Below are positions 19,588 to 28,349 of a stretch of 64,000 nt of DNA, in pieces (the stretch's first letter is position 1; each line of letters begins with the position of its first letter). The position numbers were made by a program, and so were the translations under genes. Below the pieces are notes generated by a model. The model was not told the origin of the DNA and did not search any database. It worked only from the letters and a program-made list of their open reading frames with translations. Source of the DNA: Rhodobiaceae bacterium (GTDB lineage Bacteria; Pseudomonadota; Alphaproteobacteria; Parvibaculales; Parvibaculaceae); NCBI GenBank assembly GCA_003330885.1, contig CP030277.1, positions 3,212,001-3,276,000 on the forward strand, in the 5' to 3' direction.

Positions 19588-20319
19588 ATGTCAGAAAAAC
19601 AAACGCCGCCTGCCGATAGTCCCGGCCGGCGGCGTCTTCTTTACGGGCGCCGACAAGGCCACAAACTGCGCAGCCATCAGGAAAGCCTGATGGAGAACCT
19701 GCTACCAAAGCTTGCTGTGCCGCTTGATAGGCACAATCTGGCACCATCCTCTTTGTTTGACAGTTCAAAAGAGCAAATCTGGCTGGAAATAGGGTTTGGC
19801 GGTGGAGAGCATCTGGTGGCCCAGGCGATGGCAAACCCGAATGTAGGATTGATCGGTTGCGAACCGTTCATCAATGGTGTTGCGAAGCTTTTGGCCGAGG
19901 TAGAGGCAAAAGAGCTCACAAACGTGCGGATCCACCACAATGACGCCCGCGATGTGCTGGAGCGGTTGGAAGACGCCTCATTGGATCGTGCATTCCTGCT
20001 TTTCCCTGACCCTTGGCACAAAAAAAGGCACCATAAGCGCCGCTTTGTGTCCTCTGAAACCTTGGATCAGCTGGCCCGCATCATGAAAGATGGAGCGGAA
20101 TTTCGGGTTGCGACGGACATTAAGAATTATAGCCGCTGGACACTTCGCGAAGTGAGAGCCCATGGGGTCTTTGAGTGGCAGGCAGAATGTGCCGACGACT
20201 GGCGTGTTCGCCCCGATGACTGGCCGGGCACCCGCTATGAGGCGAAAGCAGGTCGGGAAGGCCGGGTCCCGGTCTATTTGACCTTCCGTCGCAAAAACCG
20301 CGGACCGTCGCCCCAATAG
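19588..20319 (+). CDS. trmB: tRNA (guanine-N7-)-methyltransferase
   Basis: Methylates G46 of tRNAs using SAM. The Rossmann-fold core has LEIGFGGGEHLV (SAM loop), GCEPFINGVAKLL and the family signature FPDPWHKKRHHKRR. Product is 243 residues. ATG 19588 is 18 bp after metK. The conserved LLYGRRQGHKLR block near residue 17 shows that translation must begin before it, so the strong hairpin at 19603-19635 lies inside coding sequence. Co-location with metK, which supplies SAM, is common in this class. Confidence 0.94.
   Translation: MSEKQTPPADSPGRRRLLYGRRQGHKLRSHQESLMENLLPKLAVPLDRHNLAPSSLFDSSKEQIWLEIGFGGGEHLVAQAMANPNVGLIGCEPFINGVAKLLAEVEAKELTNVRIHHNDARDVLERLEDASLDRAFLLFPDPWHKKRHHKRRFVSSETLDQLARIMKDGAEFRVATDIKNYSRWTLREVRAHGVFEWQAECADDWRVRPDDWPGTRYEAKAGREGRVPVYLTFRRKNRGPSPQ
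19603..19642 (+). terminator. Intrinsic terminator of metK embedded in the trmB 5' coding region
   Basis: ACGCCGCCTGCCG (19603-19615) pairs with CGGCCGGCGGCGT (19623-19635): 12 of 13 pairs, nearly all G-C, 7-nt loop, then CTTCTTTA. The metK stop is 36 bp upstream and no terminator-like site lies between. The hairpin encodes part of the variable N-terminal tail of TrmB (TPPADSPGRRR). Confidence 0.7.
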
Positions 20320-20427
20320 AGACAAAACCCATTTCAATAAACCGCTTGAAAAGCTCCCCTTTCTGGGAGTAATGTGCAGACGAATTTTCACATAGCAGGC
20401 CTAGCCTGATTGTTGAAAGTGGGAACT

Positions 20428-20468
20428 CCAGATCGGGGCCCCGCTTTTTTTGTTATCTGGGCTCCGAT
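20428..20468 (+). other. Possible rimP leader with alternative pairings
   Basis: CCAGAT (20428-20433) can pair with ATCTGG (20455-20460), or ATCGGGGCCC (20432-20441) can pair with GGGCTCCGAT (20459-20468). The two foldings exclude each other and flank a T7 run (20444-20451). The short GC dyad just before the T-run could also stop transcription. This looks like an attenuator-type leader for the rimP-nusA operon, but it could be a plain transcript end for trmB. The 178-bp gap also contains TTGAAA-N18-TAATGT (about 20343-20372), a moderate promoter candidate. Confidence 0.4.
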
Positions 20469-20497
20469 TTACGGACCTTTTTGGACGACTTGAATTC

Positions 20498-21070
20498 GTG
20501 CAGAGCGAGAGCAACACAGAAAAAACGAGCGACCGCAGCCATTTGGTTGCGCCGGGCGCTGTTGCGACCAGAATAGCTGATCTTGTCGAGCCCGCCATTA
20601 TTGATCTGGGCTTTGAGCTTGTACGCGTGCGTCTTACCGGTGAAGGCGGGTCCGTCCTGCAACTCATGGCGGAGAAGCCAGACGGCACGATGCAGGTTGA
20701 GGGATGCGAGAGTGTCAGCCGCGCAGCATCGGCGATCCTCGACGTGGAAGATCCGATTAAGAACAATTACACGCTGGAAGTTTCGTCTCCTGGCATTGGC
20801 CGCCCGCTCACACGGGAAAAAGACTTCGATGTCTGGTCAGGCTTTGAGGCCAAAGTGGAGCTTTCGGAAATGCTTGCGGGCCGGAAACGGTTTCGTGGTG
20901 TTTTGCAGGGTATGGAAGATGACGAAGTGCTGCTGCGCATGGAGATTGACGGCCATGATGAACCGCAGATCGTGGGCCTTCCTTTCCGGCTTGTGAATGA
21001 TGCGCGGTTGGTGATGACCGACACCTTGATTGATGAAAGCGGAAAACGGCTCTCTGGAGCTGACACCTGA
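20498..21070 (+). CDS. rimP: Ribosome maturation factor RimP
   Basis: Assists 30S subunit assembly. The 190-residue protein has the N-terminal RimP domain (EPAIIDLGFELVRVRLTGEG, ILDVEDPIKNNYTLEVSSPG, IGRPLTREKDF) and the SH3-like C-terminal domain (FRGVLQGMEDDEVLL). GTG 20498 was chosen because it follows the structured leader and leaves about 20 residues before conserved sequence; the frame remains open further upstream. First gene of the rimP-nusA-ylxR-infB operon. Confidence 0.93.
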   Translation: MQSESNTEKTSDRSHLVAPGAVATRIADLVEPAIIDLGFELVRVRLTGEGGSVLQLMAEKPDGTMQVEGCESVSRAASAILDVEDPIKNNYTLEVSSPGIGRPLTREKDFDVWSGFEAKVELSEMLAGRKRFRGVLQGMEDDEVLLRMEIDGHDEPQIVGLPFRLVNDARLVMTDTLIDESGKRLSGADT

Positions 21071-21095
21071 TTGACCAGGTGCAACAGAAATTCTA

Positions 21096-21176
21096 AGCGC
21101 CAATGGCGCAAGGTTTGACATTAGCGCCCTAGGCGCGAGGCTTAACATTAGCGCCCTGGGCGCGAGGCTAAAACGG
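21096..21176 (+). repeat. Three tandem 27-nt units, each with a hairpin, upstream of nusA
   Basis: Units start at 21096, 21123 and 21150. Each opens with AGCGCC-NNN-GGCGC (5-bp stem, 3-nt loop; loops AAT, CTA, CTG) followed by an (a/g)AGG-T-rich tail; the last tail diverges as it runs into the nusA ribosome-binding region. Unit period is exactly 27. Array fills nearly the whole rimP-nusA gap. Stems are conserved while loops vary, suggesting selection on structure or recent duplication. Confidence 0.85.
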
Positions 21177-21186
21177 AGACGAGACA

Positions 21187-22848
21187 ATGGCTCAGGCTGT
21201 GAGCGCAAATAGATTGGAACTTCTGCAGATTGCTGATGCAGTCGCGCGGGAAAAATCGATCGAACGCGAACTGGTTCTCGAAGCAATGGCGGAAGCGATC
21301 CAGAAAGCGGCCAAGTCTCGCTACGGAGCGGAAAATGAAATCCGCGCGCGCATCGATCCAAACACAGGAGAAATTCGTCTCGTGCGGTTGCTCGATGTTG
21401 TGGATGTTATTGACAATGACGCGACAGAAATCACAGTCATTGATGCGCAGCGCCGGAACCCGGCAGCGCGCGTCGGTGACCTGATCGAAGACGAGTTGCC
21501 ACCGGTTGATTTTGGACGGATTGCCGCACAGACCGCGAAACAGGTCATCGTGCAAAAGGTACGTGACGCAGAGCGTGAGCGTCAGTTCGAAGAATACAAA
21601 GACCGCATTGGCGAGATTGTCCACGGCATTGTGAAGCGCGCCGAATATGGCAACGTGATTGTTGATCTCGGCCGTGGCGAAGGCATCGTCCGTCGCGACG
21701 AAGGCCTGCCACGAGAAGCTTTCCGCGCAGGAGATCGCATCCGCGCCTACATTTACGACGTGCGCCGCGAACAGCGTGGGCCACAGATCTTCCTGTCCAG
21801 AACTCATCCACAGTTCATGGCGCAGCTCTTTGCTCAGGAAGTGCCGGAAATTTATGACGGCATTATTGATGTGCGCGCAGTCGCTCGTGATCCTGGATCA
21901 CGCGCAAAGATCGCCGTGACCTCAAACGATCATTCCATTGATCCTGTCGGCGCCTGCGTAGGGATGCGCGGCAGCCGTGTTCAGGCTGTAGTGAACGAAC
22001 TGCAGGGCGAGAAGATCGACATCATCCAATGGACGGATGATTTTGCAGGTTTCATCGTCAATGCGCTTGCACCTGCGGAAGTTGTAAAAGTGGTGCTCGA
22101 CGAAGACGCGCAGCGTATTGAAGTGGTGGTGCCTGATGAACAATTGTCACTGGCAATTGGGCGTCGTGGTCAAAATGTTCGCCTTGCCTCGCAACTTACC
22201 GGTTGGGACATCGACATCCTGACGGAGGCGGAAGAATCTGAACGACGTCAGGCTGAATTCCTTCAGCGCTCTGAAACCTTTGTCCAGGCGTTCGACGTGG
22301 ATGAAGTGATTGCGCAATTGCTGGCATCAGAGGGCTTCTCGTCAGTTGAAGAAGTGGCCTACGTGCCGGTTGAGGAAATTGCAGAGATCGAAGGCTTTGA
22401 TGAAGAAACCGCACAGGAAATTCAGAACCGCGCGCTCGACTTTATCGACCGTCAGAATGCCGAATTTGACACCAAGCGCCGTGAGTTGGGTGTGCAGGAT
22501 GAAGTAACAGAAGTTCCTGGTGTGACCACAGCGATGCTTGTGGCCTTCGGCGAAAACGAAATTAAGACGGTTGAAGATGTTGCCGGCTGTGTCACCGATG
22601 ATCTGATCGGGTGGTATGAACATGTCGACGGAGAGCGCACCCGGATGGATGGTATTCTGGACGGCTTTGACCTCGGTGCTGAAGAAGCTCAAGCCATGAT
22701 CATGGCAGCCCGCGTGAAAGCGGGATGGGTAACCGAAGAAGAACTGGCTGCAGCAGCGGCCGCAGAAGCGGCTGAAGCAGAAGCTGAGGAGCAGGAAGAA
22801 GACGGCGAAGCTGCCGAAGGCGAAGCAACGCCGGAGGCTGAGGCATAG
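21187..22848 (+). CDS. nusA: Transcription termination/antitermination factor NusA
   Basis: RNA polymerase-associated factor controlling pausing, termination and antitermination. Domains in order over 553 residues: N-terminal RNAP-binding domain (1-125), S1 (about 135-200, VHGIVKRAEYGNVIVDLG), KH1 and KH2 (ACVGMRGSRVQAVVNEL; SLAIGRRGQNVRLASQLTGW), then two helix-hairpin-helix repeats (ASEGFSSVEEVAYVPVEEIA, FGENEIKTVEDVAGC) and an acidic alanine/glutamate-rich tail. ATG 21187 follows ACGGAGACGAGACA. Preceded by the tandem hairpin array. Confidence 0.97.
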   Translation: MAQAVSANRLELLQIADAVAREKSIERELVLEAMAEAIQKAAKSRYGAENEIRARIDPNTGEIRLVRLLDVVDVIDNDATEITVIDAQRRNPAARVGDLIEDELPPVDFGRIAAQTAKQVIVQKVRDAERERQFEEYKDRIGEIVHGIVKRAEYGNVIVDLGRGEGIVRRDEGLPREAFRAGDRIRAYIYDVRREQRGPQIFLSRTHPQFMAQLFAQEVPEIYDGIIDVRAVARDPGSRAKIAVTSNDHSIDPVGACVGMRGSRVQAVVNELQGEKIDIIQWTDDFAGFIVNALAPAEVVKVVLDEDAQRIEVVVPDEQLSLAIGRRGQNVRLASQLTGWDIDILTEAEESERRQAEFLQRSETFVQAFDVDEVIAQLLASEGFSSVEEVAYVPVEEIAEIEGFDEETAQEIQNRALDFIDRQNAEFDTKRRELGVQDEVTEVPGVTTAMLVAFGENEIKTVEDVAGCVTDDLIGWYEHVDGERTRMDGILDGFDLGAEEAQAMIMAARVKAGWVTEEELAAAAAAEAAEAEAEEQEEDGEAAEGEATPEAEA

Positions 22849-22872
22849 GTCGAAGGTTGAGGGGCGCTGCTC

Positions 22873-23568
22873 ATGACTGCAGCCCCGGCAAACGACCCGC
22901 CCTCAGACGAGCCTTCTTCAGACGAACTCGGCGATGACGCACCGAGTCGGGGAAAGCCCGGCAAGGAAAAGTCAGAGCGCCGGTGTATTGCGACAGGCGA
23001 GAGCCAACCGAAAGCAGGGCTAATTCGCTTTGTTGTGGGGCCCGACGGCACCATTGGGCCGGATTTGGCAGAAAAGCTGCCCGGGCGCGGCATTTGGGTC
23101 ACAGGGACCCAAGCGGCCCTTGATCAGGCAATTGCCAAGAAGGCATTTGCCCGGGCGGCGAAACAGCAGGTCACAGTCCCTGATGGACTGGTGGATCTCG
23201 TGAAACGGCTGCTGGAGGCGCGTGCAGCAGAAACCTTAGGGTTAGCGCGGCGCTCAGGAGAACTGATTATGGGCCTTGAACGGGCGTTCGAGACCCTCGA
23301 CCGGGAGCCGGTCGCATTGATGATTGAGGCGGTGGATGCAGGCCGAGATGGGGTCCGTAGGCTCCGCGCAAAGCTAAAAGCGGCAGATTTGAACGATCTG
23401 CCGGTGATACGAGGTCTCAGTGCAGCCCAAATGGGCTTGGCATTGGGGCGGTCAAATGTGGTACATGCAGCCCTGAAAACGGGACGTATGCAGGAAAAGG
23501 TGCTGGCGGACTTTGCCAGACTTGCTGCCTGGAACGATCAGACAGATCCAGGCGACGTAAAGGAATAG
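22873..23568 (+). CDS. YlxR-family RNA-binding protein with L7Ae-like C-terminal domain
   Basis: Of 231 residues, about 36-110 form the DUF448/YlxR domain ([29 protein letters not shown]), a predicted RNA-binding fold. The remainder resembles the L7Ae/L30e fold ([20 protein letters not shown]). This fused form sits between nusA and infB in most alphaproteobacteria. The N-terminal 35 residues are acidic and low complexity. It starts 24 bp after nusA, and infB begins one base past its stop. Exact function is unknown; a role in rRNA or transcription-translation coupling is inferred from context. Confidence 0.9.
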   Translation: MTAAPANDPPSDEPSSDELGDDAPSRGKPGKEKSERRCIATGESQPKAGLIRFVVGPDGTIGPDLAEKLPGRGIWVTGTQAALDQAIAKKAFARAAKQQVTVPDGLVDLVKRLLEARAAETLGLARRSGELIMGLERAFETLDREPVALMIEAVDAGRDGVRRLRAKLKAADLNDLPVIRGLSAAQMGLALGRSNVVHAALKTGRMQEKVLADFARLAAWNDQTDPGDVKE

Positions 23569-23569
23569 A

Positions 23570-26167
23570 ATGAGCGATCAGACGGACGACGGCGAACGGA
23601 AGCCAGCAGGCGGGAAAACTCTCAGCCTGAAGCGGACGGTGGACTCTGGACATGTGCGCCAGAACATTTCGCATGGCCGCTCCAAATCGGTTGTCGTTGA
23701 GACAAAGCGGAAGCGCACGATTAAGCCCGCAGGAGCGCCTGGGGGCGCAGCAGCTGGCGCAACCGAAGAAAAGAAAGTCGCGACGCCAGCGCCAAAGACG
23801 GTGGTGAAAAAACCGGCTGCGCCAAAACCTGCAGCTCCAAAGGCGCCGGCACCGAAAAAAGATCGCAGCGGCATGGTTCTGCGTACGCTGACGGAAGAAG
23901 AAAAGAAAGCGCGTGGTCGCGCGCTCGACATGGCACGTGTGCGTGAAGAAGAAGATCGCAAGCGCGCAGAAATCGAAGCTGTGCGCCGTGCAGAAGAAGA
24001 CAAAGTCCGGGCAAAAGAAGAGGCAGAAGCAGCCAAACGTGAAGCTGAAGAAGCTAAGCGCTTGAAGGCAGAAGAAGAAGCCAAGCGCCAGGCGGAAATT
24101 GAAGCACAAAAACGCCTTGATGCGACGCCACCACCACCGCCAGGTGAAGAGGTAAAGCCCGCAGCGAAGACGGCGCCGAAAGCAGCTAAGGCGGACGATA
24201 AGAAGCCTCGCGGCCGACCGGGCGATGCGCGACCAGCGCCAACGCCAACACGTCGCAACGAGCCTCGCCGCCGCACCGGCAAGCTCACCATCGACAGCGC
24301 CCTTCGTGGGTCTGATGGGGATCGTCAGAAATCTCTTGCGGCCATGCGCCGTCGCGCTGAGCGTGAGAAAAAGAAAGCCATGGGCCAGGCAGGTCCTGCT
24401 GCCAAGGTTGTCCGTGAAGTTGTGATCCCCGAAGCGATCACGGTTCAGGAATTGGCCAACCGGATGGCGGAGCGAGCTGTCGACGTGATCAAGATCCTGA
24501 TGAAACAGGGTGAGATGGTCACCATCAATGATGTGATTGACAGTGACTCTGCACAGCTTATCGCTGAAGAGTTAGGGCACACCGTGAAACGTGTTTCCGA
24601 GGCAGACGTTGAAGAAGGTCTGGTGACCGACGATGACACTGATGAAGTGAAACAGCCACGTGCGCCGGTTGTCACCGTGATGGGTCACGTCGACCACGGT
24701 AAGACATCCCTGCTTGATGCACTGCGCCAGACAGATGTCGTCGCTGGCGAAGCTGGCGGTATCACCCAGCACATTGGTGCCTATCAAGTGAACATCGCTT
24801 CTGGTGACAAGATCACTTTCCTTGATACGCCGGGTCATGAAGCCTTTACCTCCATGCGTGCCCGTGGTGCGCAAGCAACGGACATCGTGATCCTTGTGGT
24901 TGCAGCTGACGATGGTGTGATGCCTCAGACGATTGAGGCCATCAATCACGCCAAGGCGGCGGAAGTGCCGATCATTGTTGCAATCAACAAGTGTGATAAG
25001 CCAGCGGCTGAACCGCAGCGTGTGAAAAACGAACTTCTCCAGCACGAAATTTTCGTGGAAGACATGGGTGGGGACATCCAGGCAGTCGAAGTGTCGGCAC
25101 ACACCAAAGAAGGTCTCGACAAGCTGGAAGAAGCCATCGTGCTTCAGGCGGAAATTCTTGAGCTGAAAGCAAACGCGGCGCGTCCGGGTGAGGGCGTGAT
25201 TGTTGAAGCCAAACTCGACAAGGGCCGGGGCCCTGTTGGAACATTGCTTGTTCAACGCGGTACGCTTGCAGTTGGCGATATTCTCGTCGCTGGTGCTGAG
25301 TGGGGCAAGGTTCGCGCACTCATCAATGATCGCGGCGAAAGTGTTGAAAGCGCAGGACCATCGCAGCCTGTAGAGGTGCTTGGTCTGAACGGAACACCTG
25401 AGGCGGGTGATGTCTTCGTTGTCGTTGAGAACGAAGCCCGTGCTCGTGAAGTCGCCGACTATCGTCAGCGCCTGCAGCGCGACAAGCGTGTGGGCGGCTC
25501 TGGACGGACGTCGCTTGATCAGATGCTGACACAGCTTAAGGAAGCAGATCGTCAGGAACTGCCGATCGTTGTGAAGTCTGATGTGCAGGGCTCTTCCGAG
25601 GCCATCGTTCAAGCGATGGAAAAACTTGGAACCGACGAAGTCTCTGCCAAAATCATTCATTCCGGTGTAGGCGGGATCACAGAAGCAGACGTCACCTTGG
25701 CCGATGCCTCAGGAGCGCCGGTTATCGGCTTCAACGTGCGTGCAAATGCACAGGCCAGAAGTGCTGCGCGCGCAACGGGCATTGAGATCCGCTACTACTC
25801 GGTTATCTACGATCTGGTTGATGACGTGAAAGCGGCTATGTCTGGCCTCTTGTCACCAGAGATTCGCGAAACCTTCAATGGCAATGCCGAAATTCTCGAA
25901 GTGTTCAACATCTCGAAGGTGGGCCGTATTGCAGGGTGTAAAATCACAGAAGGCACTGTGAAGCGCGGATCCAAAGTGCGCCTCATTCGCGACGATGTTG
26001 TGATCCACGAAGGCACGCTCTCCACACTGAAGCGCTTCAAAGACGAAGTGAAAGAAGTTGGTGGCGGCCAGGAATGTGGCATGAGCTTCGAGAACTATCA
26101 GGACATGCGTGTTGGTGATGTCATCGAGTGCTTCGATGTGGAATCGATTGCGCGCTCCCTCGAATAG
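23570..26167 (+). CDS. infB: Translation initiation factor IF-2
   Basis: GTPase that places initiator tRNA on the 30S subunit. The 865-residue protein has a long charged Ala/Lys/Glu N-terminal region with a predicted coiled coil (about residues 100-185), an IF2_N subdomain ([22 protein letters not shown]), then the GTPase domain with G1 GHVDHGKT near residue 371, G3 DTPGHE and G4 NKCD, and C-terminal domains ending in [18 protein letters not shown]. Long N-terminal extensions are normal in this class. Last gene before the terminator-like hairpin at 26229. Confidence 0.97.
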   Translation: MSDQTDDGERKPAGGKTLSLKRTVDSGHVRQNISHGRSKSVVVETKRKRTIKPAGAPGGAAAGATEEKKVATPAPKTVVKKPAAPKPAAPKAPAPKKDRSGMVLRTLTEEEKKARGRALDMARVREEEDRKRAEIEAVRRAEEDKVRAKEEAEAAKREAEEAKRLKAEEEAKRQAEIEAQKRLDATPPPPPGEEVKPAAKTAPKAAKADDKKPRGRPGDARPAPTPTRRNEPRRRTGKLTIDSALRGSDGDRQKSLAAMRRRAEREKKKAMGQAGPAAKVVREVVIPEAITVQELANRMAERAVDVIKILMKQGEMVTINDVIDSDSAQLIAEELGHTVKRVSEADVEEGLVTDDDTDEVKQPRAPVVTVMGHVDHGKTSLLDALRQTDVVAGEAGGITQHIGAYQVNIASGDKITFLDTPGHEAFTSMRARGAQATDIVILVVAADDGVMPQTIEAINHAKAAEVPIIVAINKCDKPAAEPQRVKNELLQHEIFVEDMGGDIQAVEVSAHTKEGLDKLEEAIVLQAEILELKANAARPGEGVIVEAKLDKGRGPVGTLLVQRGTLAVGDILVAGAEWGKVRALINDRGESVESAGPSQPVEVLGLNGTPEAGDVFVVVENEARAREVADYRQRLQRDKRVGGSGRTSLDQMLTQLKEADRQELPIVVKSDVQGSSEAIVQAMEKLGTDEVSAKIIHSGVGGITEADVTLADASGAPVIGFNVRANAQARSAARATGIEIRYYSVIYDLVDDVKAAMSGLLSPEIRETFNGNAEILEVFNISKVGRIAGCKITEGTVKRGSKVRLIRDDVVIHEGTLSTLKRFKDEVKEVGGGQECGMSFENYQDMRVGDVIECFDVESIARSLE

Positions 26168-26191
26168 CGGCTCTCGCCTAGAGGGCTCAAG

Positions 26192-26220
26192 CTGACCAAG
26201 TTTGCACTTGAGAGTACAAT
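26192..26220 (+). promoter_or_regulatory. Candidate sigma-70-type promoter before rbfA
   Basis: CTGACC (26192-26197), a 17-base spacer, then TACAAT (26215-26220). The -10 is close to consensus, the -35 moderate. Transcription would begin around 26227, exactly at the foot of the hairpin that follows, so the hairpin could protect the rbfA mRNA 5' end. Confidence 0.4.
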
Positions 26221-26228
26221 TGCATGAG

Positions 26229-26265
26229 GACTGCCTGGCTGGAGCTGGGCAGTCTTCTCCTTTTT
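26229..26265 (+). terminator. Hairpin with T-rich tail after infB
   Basis: GACTGCC (26229-26235) pairs with GGCAGTC (26248-26254), with an extra GCT/AGC pairing inside, followed by TTCTCCTTTTT. It fits an intrinsic terminator ending the rimP-infB transcript, perhaps partial, as rbfA starts 13 bp later. Confidence 0.65.
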
Positions 26266-26278
26266 GAGATGAAGAGAT

Positions 26279-26752
26279 ATGAGCCAACGTCGTAAAGGCA
26301 CCATCAAAGCCCCATCAGGCAGAGCGCCAAGCCAGCGACAGCTGCGCATTGGAGAATTGTTGCGGGCAGCCCTGTCGGAAATCTTCACCCGGCGTGATGT
26401 GCTGGACCCTGTGCTGCGAGAAGCCATCATCACGGTGTCGGAAGTCCGGGCGAGCCCGGATTTGAAAAATGCGGTGGCGTATATTGTGCCGCTCGGTCAT
26501 TCAGATCCCGCATCGGTTGTAGACGCACTCAATCACGCAAAAAAATTCTATCGCGGTGAAGTATCCCGTGCGGTGACGCTAAAGCACATGCCCGACCTCA
26601 CATTTGCCCCCGACACGACCTTCGATTATGCCGAAAGCGTCGATGCCATGCTCAGCTCACCGAAAGTGGCCCAGGACTTGGACAAGGACCTGGACAAGGA
26701 TCTGAAAGACCCAGAATCTGACCCAGAATCAGATATTGGCGGAGAGGGCTGA
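26279..26752 (+). CDS. rbfA: 30S ribosome-binding factor A
   Basis: Cold-adaptation factor that binds the 30S subunit during 16S 5' helix maturation. A single KH-like domain spans residues 15-125 (RQLRIGELLRAALSEIFTR, VSEVRASPDLKNAVAYIVPL, KHMPDLTFAPD). The last 30 residues are an unusual acidic repeat of Asp-Leu-Asp-Lys and Pro-Glu-Ser-Asp units, encoded by short direct repeats. The gene overlaps a possible upstream truB start; downstream truB and rpsO complete the standard order. Confidence 0.94.
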   Translation: MSQRRKGTIKAPSGRAPSQRQLRIGELLRAALSEIFTRRDVLDPVLREAIITVSEVRASPDLKNAVAYIVPLGHSDPASVVDALNHAKKFYRGEVSRAVTLKHMPDLTFAPDTTFDYAESVDAMLSSPKVAQDLDKDLDKDLKDPESDPESDIGGEG

Positions 26753-26756
26753 ATTT

Positions 26757-27728
26757 ATGGGCCGCCGCAAAAAGGGTGATCCGGTCTCCGGCTGGGTGAT
26801 TGTCGATAAGCCCGTGGGCCCGACATCTACGCAAGTAGTGGGCGCAGTCCGCCGCGCCTTCAATGCGCAAAAAGCCGGTCATGCGGGCACGCTTGACCCG
26901 CTCGCTGAAGGTATTTTGCCAATTGCCTTGGGCGAGGCGACCAAAACCATTCCCTTTGTGGTGGATAGTGAGAAGGTCTACCGCTTTACCGTGAAATGGG
27001 GGGCGGCCACGACCACCGACGACGCTGAGGGGGAGATTGTCCAATCCAGCGATGAGAGGCCTGCCAGAGCCGCCATAGAGGCTGCTTTAGAAGGGTTTCT
27101 GGGCGAGATTGAACAAGTGCCACCCCAATTCTCCGCCATCAAGGTAGACGGCGAGCGGGCGTACGACATTGCCCGTGACGGAGAGAGGGTGGAGTTGAAA
27201 TCACGGCCCGTGACCATCTATGAAGCTGAGCTGCTCGATGTGCCCGATCCCGACCATGCTGCCTTCGAGATTACCTGCTCAAAGGGCACCTATGTCCGCT
27301 CTCTGGCGCGTGATTTAGGCGAGGTTTTGGGCTGTTTTGGGCATGTTGTGGCCTTAAGACGCCTCTCAACCGGACCTTTTGGCGAAGAGGCGTCGATTTC
27401 GCTGGATAAACTCAAGGAGTTCGGCAATAGTGCCGCCGCTCGCCCGACCTTGTGGGCCCATCTTCATCCGCTTGAGACCGCGCTGGACGACATCCCGGCG
27501 GTGGCCGTAAGTGATCAAGATGCAGCTCGATTGAAGCAAGGACAGGCGATTTTGTTACGCGGTCGTGATGCACCGGTATTGGAGGGTATTGCCCTCACCG
27601 TTGCAGGCGGCACGCCGGTTGCCCTGGCAGAGTATGACCGGGGCGAATTAAAGCCGGTCCGCGTTTTTAACCTGACCGATCAGGGCCTCACTCGGACGCC
27701 GCATGCGGCATCCGGCGAAGGGCCCTGA
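26757..27728 (+). CDS. truB: tRNA pseudouridine(55) synthase
   Basis: Converts U55 to pseudouridine in the T-loop of tRNAs. The catalytic aspartate lies in HAGTLDPLAEGILPIALG. Further family blocks are GWVIVDKPVGPTSTQVV, QVPPQFSAIKVDGERAYDIAR and CSKGTYVRSLARDLG. ATG 26757 directly follows the rbfA stop; an in-frame TTG at 26736 would overlap rbfA. 323 residues, normal length with a C-terminal PUA-like part. Confidence 0.95.
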   Translation: MGRRKKGDPVSGWVIVDKPVGPTSTQVVGAVRRAFNAQKAGHAGTLDPLAEGILPIALGEATKTIPFVVDSEKVYRFTVKWGAATTTDDAEGEIVQSSDERPARAAIEAALEGFLGEIEQVPPQFSAIKVDGERAYDIARDGERVELKSRPVTIYEAELLDVPDPDHAAFEITCSKGTYVRSLARDLGEVLGCFGHVVALRRLSTGPFGEEASISLDKLKEFGNSAAARPTLWAHLHPLETALDDIPAVAVSDQDAARLKQGQAILLRGRDAPVLEGIALTVAGGTPVALAEYDRGELKPVRVFNLTDQGLTRTPHAASGEGP

Positions 27729-27769
27729 AATGTCCCGGGAATTTCCCGGCAAATTTTTAGGAGTTGCCG

Positions 27770-28039
27770 ATGTCGATCTCAGCTGATCGCAAGCAAGAAC
27801 TGATTAAAGAATTCGCCCAAGGTGAGGGTGATACCGGTTCGCCGGAAGTACAGGTTGCTATCCTGACAGAACGGATCACCAATCTGACCGACCATTTCAA
27901 AACCCACGGCAAGGATAATCACTCCCGCCGCGGTTTGTTGAAAATGGTAAGCCAGCGCCGTCGTTTGCTCGACTATGTAAAGGGCAAAGAACAGGCGCGT
28001 TACGAAGCGTTGATCAAACGCCTCGGTATCCGGAGATAA
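27770..28039 (+). CDS. rpsO: 30S ribosomal protein S15
   Basis: Primary 16S-binding protein of the small-subunit platform. 89 residues starting [16 protein letters not shown]; the helical segments and the conserved [26 protein letters not shown] are unmistakable. TTAGGAG precedes ATG 27770. A strong terminator follows, and pnp lies downstream, the classical rpsO-pnp pair. Confidence 0.97.
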   Translation: MSISADRKQELIKEFAQGEGDTGSPEVQVAILTERITNLTDHFKTHGKDNHSRRGLLKMVSQRRRLLDYVKGKEQARYEALIKRLGIRR

Positions 28040-28072
28040 GAGAGCGGCCTTGGCTTCTCGAACCATGAAACA

Positions 28073-28110
28073 GCGTTCGCTCCTAATAGGACCGAGCGCT
28101 TTTCGTGTTT
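28073..28110 (+). terminator. Intrinsic terminator after rpsO
   Basis: GCGTTCGCTCCT (28073-28084) pairs with AGGACCGAGCGC (28088-28099), one mismatch and one G-T pair, with a 3-base centre (AAT), then TTTTCGTGTTT. Good stability and a T-rich tail. It lies 33 bp after the rpsO stop. Confidence 0.75.
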
Positions 28111-28169
28111 CTCCAATAAGTAATGAATACGAGTAAAAGAGAGACTCTGTCCGTTTGACGCGGGTCCCC

Positions 28170-28310
28170 CCGAAACTGCCCTTGACGCTTCTGTCTCTTG
28201 AGTTTGGGCAAGCAAAATTTCGGAACGACCCCGTCCACAATCCGGCCGCTGATATGACAGCGGCATAACCGACGCGCCACACATCCGGCCAAACAAACCG
28301 ATCTGGATGT
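28170..28310 (+). other. Structured pnp leader (310-bp gene-free gap 28040-28349)
   Basis: After the rpsO terminator the gap holds three more inverted repeats: CCGAAA...TTTCGG (28170-28175 with 28218-28223) enclosing GCCC/GGGC; GCCGCTG/CAGCGGC (28245-28251 with 28258-28264, perfect, 6-nt loop); and ACATCC/GGATGT (28281-28286 with 28305-28310). No reading frame of note. Leaders of pnp in enterobacteria form an RNase III-processed stem used for autoregulation; an equivalent role here is inference. Confidence 0.55.
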
Positions 28311-28349
28311 GATGATACGAGAACTGAAGGCGCAAATTAGGAAACTGAA

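Noticed and set aside
21096-21176. Short tandem repeats before nusA as a CRISPR array
   Set aside because: No unique spacers between repeats, period 27 contiguous, and no cas genes in the window.
24572-25660. Long open frame antisense to infB (362 codons)
   Set aside because: Overlaps the GTPase domain coding region of IF-2; composition is that of a codon-bias shadow.
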